Assembly: GCA_045541305.1 (NCBI GenBank)
Contig: JAZQIV010000095.1
Location: 1 to 8,840 of the forward strand
DNA length: 8,840 bases
Direction: 5' to 3'
Source of the DNA: RGIG3009 sp045541305
GTDB lineage: Bacteria > Bacillota > Clostridia > Oscillospirales > Acutalibacteraceae
Positions 5,574 through 8,840 of the stretch are shown in pieces (the first letter of the stretch is position 1; the number at the start of each line of letters is the position of its first letter). The position numbers and the translations under genes are program-made. The notes beneath the pieces were generated by a model that did no database searches, was not told the origin of the DNA, and saw only the letters and a program-made list of their open reading frames with translations.

Positions 5574-6290
5574 TTATCGTCCCTCCGGCAACATCCGATA
5601 GGTGTTCATGCGCTGGGCCAGCATGCACCGCTGGAAGCACTCGGCCGCTTCCGTTCCGCATTGCTTGCCGCGCGCAATGTTGGCGGCACGGTGCGCTCCA
5701 AACGCGTCGGTGCCGGTATGCGAAGCCAGCCAGCCGTATTGGCTTTCGTGGCATTTGAGCGCTTGCTCTTTGAGCTCCAACGTATCGCTGATATCCACAA
5801 ACTCCGTCGGATGGAACGAGCTGATTCCTTCCGGCTCCATGTAAAAGATCGCGGCAACCGTTTCATGGCACGGATATGCCGTTTTGTAGTTCGGAATCGT
5901 CGCCATAAAGCTCGCATTAAACGCCAGCTTCGAGGTTTCAATGTGGTCACGCATATAATCGTCCGGATGCTGCGTGAAGATCAGATCCGGCTTTGTCTGA
6001 CGGATCACGTCGATCAGCTTATCGGTCACGACCGGATCGTTGGAATCCACCGCCAAATCGTACACGCCCAAATTAAAATACTGCTTGGCGCCAAGCACCT
6101 GCGCCGCTTTTTCCGCTTCCTTCACGCGGATCGCCGCAATCTCATCGGGCGCCAGCGTCATGGAACCGCCGCTGCCGTTCGTCACACCGCAAACGTACAC
6201 CTCGTCGCCGCGTGCCACGCACCGCGCCAACGTACCGAAGCATCCAAACTCCGCATCGTCCGGATGACAACCAATGGCCAAAATACGCAT
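5574..6290 (-). CDS. PIG-L family zinc-dependent deacetylase (LmbE-like)
   Basis: A 238-residue cytosolic enzyme of the PIG-L/LmbE family, metal-dependent hydrolases that remove acetyl groups from N-acetylglucosamine-type substrates. The N-terminal signature GCHPDDAEFG at 7-16 supplies H9 and D12 as zinc ligands and D11 as the likely general base. The second signature HPDDYMRDH at 108-116 supplies H116 as the third ligand. The Rossmann-like core includes VTNGSGG at 36-42. Family members include MshB, BshB and glycolipid deacetylases. No bacillithiol or cell-wall genes are nearby, so the substrate cannot be named. The start at 6288-6290 has GTGAGGA about 9 nt upstream on its strand. The promoter at 6329-6357 is shared back-to-back with that of rubrerythrin. 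A bidirectional terminator follows the stop. Confidence 0.93.
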   Translation of the reverse strand: MRILAIGCHPDDAEFGCFGTLARCVARGDEVYVCGVTNGSGGSMTLAPDEIAAIRVKEAEKAAQVLGAKQYFNLGVYDLAVDSNDPVVTDKLIDVIRQTKPDLIFTQHPDDYMRDHIETSKLAFNASFMATIPNYKTAYPCHETVAAIFYMEPEGISSFHPTEFVDISDTLELKEQALKCHESQYGWLASHTGTDAFGAHRAANIARGKQCGTEAAECFQRCMLAQRMNTYRMLPEGR

Positions 6291-6328
6291 GATACATTCC
6301 TCACTTTGTTACCAATTTCTTAAATTTA

Positions 6329-6357
6329 ATCATACTCCCATCTTTTGCCAAAGTCAA
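6329..6357 (-). promoter_or_regulatory. Promoter of the PIG-L deacetylase gene
   Basis: Read on the - strand, TTGACT (6352-6357) and TATGAT (6329-6334) are spaced 17 bp apart, both close to the sigma-A consensus. Its -35 box lies inside the 22-bp palindrome at 6348-6369. The leader before the start codon at 6290 is about 30 nt. Confidence 0.72.
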
Positions 6358-6369
6358 TATTGACTTTGG
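6348..6369. promoter_or_regulatory. Perfect 22-bp palindrome, candidate operator over two divergent -35 boxes
   Basis: CCAAAGTCAAT (6348-6358) is followed directly by its reverse complement ATTGACTTTGG (6359-6369), with no mismatch. Each half contains a TTGACT -35 box, one reading left to the deacetylase gene and one reading right to rubrerythrin. A dimeric regulator bound here would cover both promoters. The sequence does not resemble the PerR, Fur or Rex consensus as I know them. An outer pair ATACTCC (6332-6338) and GGAGTAT (6390-6396) is also inverted, but not on the same centre. Confidence 0.7.
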
Positions 6370-6388
6370 ACACTTTTCCTTTTAAAAT
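6360..6388 (+). promoter_or_regulatory. Promoter of the rubrerythrin gene
   Basis: TTGACT (6360-6365) and TAAAAT (6383-6388) are spaced 17 bp apart. Transcription would start near 6395, leaving a leader of about 28 nt that holds the AAAAAGGAG ribosome binding site. The -35 box is in the right half of the 22-bp palindrome. Confidence 0.75.
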
Positions 6389-6422
6389 AGGAGTATAACA
6401 TTGTAAAAAGGAGTGTCAAACC

Positions 6423-6959
6423 ATGTCCAAATATGCCGGTACACAAACCGAAAAAAACCTGGAAGCCGCTTTCGCCGGTGAATCCCAGGCGCGTAACAAG
6501 TACACCTATTTCGCCTCGGTTGCCAAAAAAGAGGGCTACGAGCAGATCGCCGCGTTGTTCTTAAAAACCGCGGATAACGAAAAAGAGCACGCCAAACTGT
6601 GGTTCAAGGAGCTGCAGGGCATCGGCAACACCGCTGAAAACCTCGGTGCCGCCGCCGACGGTGAAAACTACGAATGGACCGATATGTATGAAGGCTTTGC
6701 CAAAACCGCGGAGGAAGAAGGCTTCCCGGAACTGGCACGCAAATTCCGTTTGGTCGCTGCTGTTGAAAAGCATCACGAGGAACGCTATCGCGCGCTGCTC
6801 AAAAACGTGGAAACCGCCGCTGTGTTCGAAAAAAGCGAGGTTCGCGTGTGGGAATGCCGCAACTGCGGTCACATTGTGGTCGGCACCAAAGCTCCCGAGC
6901 TGTGCCCCACCTGCGCCCACCCGAAAGCGTATTTCGAACTCCACGCCGAGAACTATTAA
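6423..6959 (+). CDS. rbr: Rubrerythrin
   Basis: Rubrerythrin reduces hydrogen peroxide in the cytoplasm of anaerobes, taking electrons through its rubredoxin-like iron site. The 178-residue protein has an N-terminal ferritin-like four-helix domain (about 1-135). E20, the ENEKEH-like segment ending E53-x2-H56, E97/E98 and EKHH at 115-118 supply the di-iron ligands expected for the family. A C-terminal rubredoxin-like domain (about 140-178) has C144-x2-C147 and C161-x2-C164. Length is at the lower end of the classical 170-195 range, and both domains are intact. ATG 6423 follows AAAAAGGAG with 9-nt spacing. The gene is monocistronic: it has its own promoter and a strong terminator just after the stop. 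The palindrome over its -35 box suggests repression, possibly by an oxidative-stress regulator (inference). Its presence fits an anaerobic host. Confidence 0.97.
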   Translation: MSKYAGTQTEKNLEAAFAGESQARNKYTYFASVAKKEGYEQIAALFLKTADNEKEHAKLWFKELQGIGNTAENLGAAADGENYEWTDMYEGFAKTAEEEGFPELARKFRLVAAVEKHHEERYRALLKNVETAAVFEKSEVRVWECRNCGHIVVGTKAPELCPTCAHPKAYFELHAENY

Positions 6960-6964
6960 GCCTC

Positions 6965-6996
6965 AAAAAGCCGCCGATTTTTCGGCGGCTTTTTTA
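6965..6996 (+). terminator. Rho-independent terminator after rubrerythrin
   Basis: AGCCGCCGA (6969-6977) pairs perfectly with TCGGCGGCT (6982-6990) around TTTT. An A-run precedes it and a T-run (6990-6996) follows. It starts 6 nt after the stop codon. Confidence 0.95.
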
Positions 6997-7016
6997 TTTT
7001 TGTTCAAATTGCCCAT

Positions 7017-7057
7017 TTGCTTTTTCCACGTTTTGCATGATATACTGATTGTATAAT
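7017..7057 (+). promoter_or_regulatory. Promoter region of the CarD-like gene
   Basis: Two -10 candidates are present. TATAAT at 7052-7057 is a perfect hexamer but has no good -35 at 16-18 bp. TATACT at 7041-7046 has TTGCTT at 7017-7022, 18 bp upstream. Either would give a short leader to ATG 7080. Which is used cannot be decided by eye. Confidence 0.5.
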
Positions 7058-7079
7058 ATGCTGTGAAAGAGGTATTATC

Positions 7080-7577
7080 ATGTATCAGCAAAACGATATC
7101 GTCATGCATCCCGGCGCCGGTGTATGTAAAATCGAGGACGTGCGCGAGGAGCAATTCACGGGGCAAAAACGGCAGTATTACGTTCTGCGCCCCCTGTACG
7201 AAAACACCGCCACCACCATTTTTGTACCTACCGATTCGCAAAAGATCACTCTGCGCAAGCTCCTCTCCAAAGAAGAGATCGTTCGCATGATTCATACGGT
7301 ATCGTTGGACACGTCCCTGTGGGTGGACAACCCCGCCGAACGGAAAGACATGTTCCAGCAACTGCTGCACGAAGGGGATCACCCCACCCTGATCCGCTTG
7401 ATCGCGGAGCTGCACACCCGTCGTCGTGAAACCGAAAAAGCCGGCCGCAAGTTCCATGCCGCAGATGAAAAAGTGCTGCAGGAAGCCGAAAAACGCATTC
7501 ATCAGGAATTCGCACACACGCTGGAACTCAGCGTCGAAGAAATCGCTCCGTTTATCATGAAAGAGCTGGGGTTCTGA
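7080..7577 (+). CDS. CarD-like transcriptional regulator (CdnL/TRCF RNA polymerase-interaction domain)
   Basis: A 165-residue cytosolic protein of the CarD/CdnL family, which binds the RNA polymerase beta subunit and affects open-complex stability. The N-terminal beta-rich domain (about 3-58) has the family pattern: NDIVMHPGAGVCKI at 5-18, then QYYVLRP at 32-38 and TIFVPTDS at 46-53. The rest (about 60-165) is helical, with charged helices such as RLIAELHTRRRETEKAG at 106-122, like the CarD C-terminal domain. Length is within the usual 150-175. Start ATG 7080 follows AAAGAGG with 7-nt spacing. There is no strong terminator between its stop and the riboswitch promoter 20 nt downstream; only a weak 5-bp hairpin (AGAGC/GTTCT) with a T-run overlaps the end. 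Transcription could therefore run into the riboswitch. The regulon it serves is unknown. Confidence 0.9.
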   Translation: MYQQNDIVMHPGAGVCKIEDVREEQFTGQKRQYYVLRPLYENTATTIFVPTDSQKITLRKLLSKEEIVRMIHTVSLDTSLWVDNPAERKDMFQQLLHEGDHPTLIRLIAELHTRRRETEKAGRKFHAADEKVLQEAEKRIHQEFAHTLELSVEEIAPFIMKELGF

Positions 7578-7596
7578 CCTTTTTTCGTGAAAACGC

Positions 7597-7625
7597 TTGA
7601 CACACTTATAAAAGCATGATAGAAT
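7597..7625 (+). promoter_or_regulatory. Promoter of the lysine riboswitch-dapA unit
   Basis: A perfect TTGACA (7597-7602) and TAGAAT (7620-7625) are spaced 17 bp apart. The predicted start near 7632 coincides with the 5' edge of the riboswitch aptamer, as expected if the leader exists to carry it. Confidence 0.88.
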
Positions 7626-7633
7626 CGTTTCAA

Positions 7634-7796
7634 CCGATAGAGGCGCATCGCAAAAAGAGTACCGGTTGCCAAAAAGCCCGCCAAGGGTGCAGCAGGGAAA
7701 GGGTTGCGTTGCCGAAGTCGAAGGGTGGCAACCTTCGGTCTGGCAACTGGATTTAACAGTGCAGTTGTTGTCGCAGCAATGCGGAGAGCTATCCGG
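7634..7796 (+). promoter_or_regulatory. Lysine riboswitch (L box) aptamer
   Basis: The leader carries the conserved islands of the lysine riboswitch in order: GATAGAGGCGC at 7636-7646, AAGAGTA at 7655-7661, GGGAAAGGG at 7695-7703, GTTGCCGAAG at 7708-7717 and GGAGAGCTATC at 7783-7793. Helix P1 is GATAG (7636-7640) with CTATC (7789-7793). A P4-like hairpin is CGAAGG (7719-7724) with CCTTCG. It lies directly upstream of dapA, a usual target. Binding lysine stabilises P1 and is expected to switch dapA off. Identification is by motif comparison with the known Bacillus lysC leader, from memory. Confidence 0.95.
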
Positions 7797-7852
7797 CAAA
7801 GACGATACCCTGTTTTGGCGTTTCCCGCAACAGGTAGATTTTGCAGGATAGT
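7788..7852 (+). promoter_or_regulatory. Antiterminator of the lysine riboswitch
   Basis: GCTATCC (7788-7794) pairs with GGATAGT (7846-7852). After one G/A mismatch, GCAAA (7796-7800) pairs with TTTGC (7840-7844). An inner hairpin ACCCTGTT/AACAGGT (about 7807-7835) bridges the two arms. Its left arm is the 3' strand of P1 and its right arm is the left strand of the terminator, so the three helices are mutually exclusive. Confidence 0.82.
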
Positions 7853-7880
7853 TGCTCATCTTCGGCAACTGTCTTTTTTA
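7847..7880 (+). terminator. Lysine-dependent terminator in the dapA leader
   Basis: GATAGTTGC (7847-7855) pairs with GCAACTGTC (7865-7873), nine base pairs with one G-U, around a nine-base loop. Six T's (7874-7879) follow. It lies 24 nt before dapA and would form when lysine holds P1 closed. Confidence 0.92.
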
Positions 7881-7903
7881 TTTGTAAAGGAGTATGATCC
7901 ATC

Positions 7904-8791
7904 ATGAAAAACACCGTATTTACCGGCGCCGCAACCGCCATCGTCACCCCGTTCAAGGGTGCGGAGATCGATTATGAGCAGTTCGGCCGCCTGATCGAAT
8001 GGCAGATTGCCGAAGGCATCAACGCCATTGTCGTGGCAGGCACCACGGGCGAAGGCTCCACGTTAACCGACGAAGAGCACAAGGCGGTTATCAAATACTG
8101 TGTGGAAAAGGTAAACGGCCGTGTTCCGGTCATTGCCGGCACCGGCTCGAACGACACCGCTTATGCCATTTCACTCACAAAGTACGCGTGTGAAGTGGGC
8201 GCCGATGCCATGCTGCTCATCACCCCGTATTACAATAAAGCCACTCAAAAAGGCATGATCGAATCCTTCCGCCGTGTTGCGGATATTTCCACCAAGCCCT
8301 GCATTCTGTACAATGTGCCCAGCCGTACCGGCTGCAACCTGTTGCCGGAATCCGTGGCAGAGCTCAGCCGTCACGAAAACATCGTGGCGATCAAAGAAGC
8401 GTGCGGCAACATCTCGCAAATTGCCAAAGTAGCGGCGTTGTGCGGGGATTCGATCGACATTTACTCAGGCAATGACGATCAGATCGTCCCGATCCTGTCG
8501 CTGGGCGGCAAGGGTGTCATTTCGGTGCTGTCCAACGTAGCGCCCAAAGAAACCGTTGCCATCTGTGAAAAATTCGCCGCGGGCGATATCCAAGGCGCCG
8601 CCAAGCTGCAGCTGGACTATCTGGAGCTCATCGATGCGCTGTTCTGTGAGGTCAATCCGATCCCTGTCAAGGCCGCCGTTGCGGCAATGGGCTTCGGTGA
8701 GAACAGCCTGCGCCTGCCGTTAACACCCATGGAGCCCGCGCACGAAGCCAATCTGCTTTCGCTCATGCGCCGTCATGGCATCATCGAATAA
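7904..8791 (+). CDS. dapA: 4-hydroxy-tetrahydrodipicolinate synthase
   Basis: It condenses aspartate 4-semialdehyde with pyruvate, the first committed step to diaminopimelate and lysine. The 295-residue (beta/alpha)8 protein matches the usual 290-300. GTTGEGSTL at 46-54 provides T47. TPYYNK at 107-112 provides Y110. YNVPSRTG at 136-143 provides Y136 and R141, and AIKEA at 162-166 provides the Schiff-base lysine K164. These sit three residues beyond the Escherichia coli T44, Y107, Y133, R138 and K161, so the active site is complete. ATG 7904 follows AAAGGAG with 11-nt spacing. Expression is controlled by the lysine riboswitch just upstream, and the next gene starts 15 nt after its stop, so the two form an operon. 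Confidence 0.98.
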   Translation: MKNTVFTGAATAIVTPFKGAEIDYEQFGRLIEWQIAEGINAIVVAGTTGEGSTLTDEEHKAVIKYCVEKVNGRVPVIAGTGSNDTAYAISLTKYACEVGADAMLLITPYYNKATQKGMIESFRRVADISTKPCILYNVPSRTGCNLLPESVAELSRHENIVAIKEACGNISQIAKVAALCGDSIDIYSGNDDQIVPILSLGGKGVISVLSNVAPKETVAICEKFAAGDIQGAAKLQLDYLELIDALFCEVNPIPVKAAVAAMGFGENSLRLPLTPMEPAHEANLLSLMRRHGIIE

Positions 8792-8806
8792 AAGGGGAAT
8801 GAACCT

Positions 8807-8840
8807 ATGAACATTGCCATCTACGGATACGGCAACCTCG
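8807..8840 (+). CDS. ddh: Start of a probable meso-diaminopimelate dehydrogenase (cut by window end)
   Basis: Only 11 codons are visible: MNIAIYGYGNL. ATG 8807 has AAAGGGG at 8791-8797, 9 nt upstream, and follows dapA by 15 nt. The pattern is the first strand and nucleotide-binding turn of a Rossmann fold. G-Y-G-N-L is characteristic of meso-diaminopimelate dehydrogenase, which makes diaminopimelate from tetrahydrodipicolinate in one NADPH-dependent step. DapB, the other common neighbour, usually has G-A-x-G-R-M-G here. The call is an inference from eleven residues and position. Confidence 0.6.
   Translation, partial: MNIAIYGYGNL

Noticed and set aside
5487..6323. A 278-codon open frame on the + strand opposite the PIG-L gene
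   Set aside because: It begins inside a terminator hairpin and its residues (arginine- and histidine-rich) are what the antisense of a GC-rich gene gives. The opposite strand has complete PIG-L motifs, a promoter and a ribosome binding site.
6348..6369. The palindrome as a CtsR heat-shock operator
   Set aside because: CtsR sites as I know them are direct GGTCAAA-type heptads, whereas this is an inverted repeat with AGTCAA halves, and neither gene is a chaperone or protease.
6963..7868. A 301-codon open frame on the - strand across the CarD gene and the riboswitch
   Set aside because: It is antisense to a well-supported CarD-like gene and to a structured lysine riboswitch, ends in the rubrerythrin terminator, and its translation is low-complexity and cysteine-rich with no recognisable fold.

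Overview
The window reads as ordinary chromosomal DNA from an anaerobic Gram-positive bacterium of the class Clostridia, perhaps an Oscillospirales/Ruminococcaceae-type gut organism. This is inference. It rests on strong AGGAGG-type ribosome binding sites, a PheB-type ACT protein next to homoserine dehydrogenase, an L-box lysine riboswitch, rubrerythrin, a Clostridia-style CarD regulator, and GC-rich genes separated by AT-rich spacers with classical terminators. No mobile element, CRISPR array, rRNA or tRNA was seen.

Layout. (1) Positions 28-3068 (+) hold an amino-acid operon: a sigma-A-type promoter, a PheB-type ACT protein, homoserine dehydrogenase (hom) and aspartate kinase (lysC-type), then a terminator. 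The aspartate kinase gene carries an internal, in-frame start with a near-perfect Shine-Dalgarno, as expected for a separately made regulatory (beta) subunit. (2) Positions 3081-5008 (+) hold hemW (TTG start) and an isoprenylcysteine-methyltransferase-like membrane protein, followed by two stacked hairpins. (3) Positions 4981-5540 are an AT-rich islet with two divergent small genes: a five-cysteine 63-residue protein (-) and a ribbon-helix-helix-like 63-residue protein (+). (4) A PIG-L deacetylase (-) and a rubrerythrin (+) are divergent. Their two -35 boxes lie inside one perfect 22-bp palindrome. (5) A CarD-like regulator (+) has its own promoter region. (6) A lysine riboswitch with a clear antiterminator/terminator switch precedes dapA and the first codons of a probable meso-diaminopimelate dehydrogenase, which runs off the end.

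Together the two ends of the window supply much of the aspartate-family pathway. Aspartate kinase feeds both branches, Hom leads to threonine/methionine, and DapA plus the Ddh-like enzyme lead to diaminopimelate and lysine. Only the dapA unit shows a lysine riboswitch. The lysC operon has a short leader, so its control probably works through the ACT domains of its proteins. I see no convincing novel multi-gene system. The most interesting items are the shared palindrome between the deacetylase and rubrerythrin genes, the riboswitch expression platform, the internal start in lysC and the small-protein islet.
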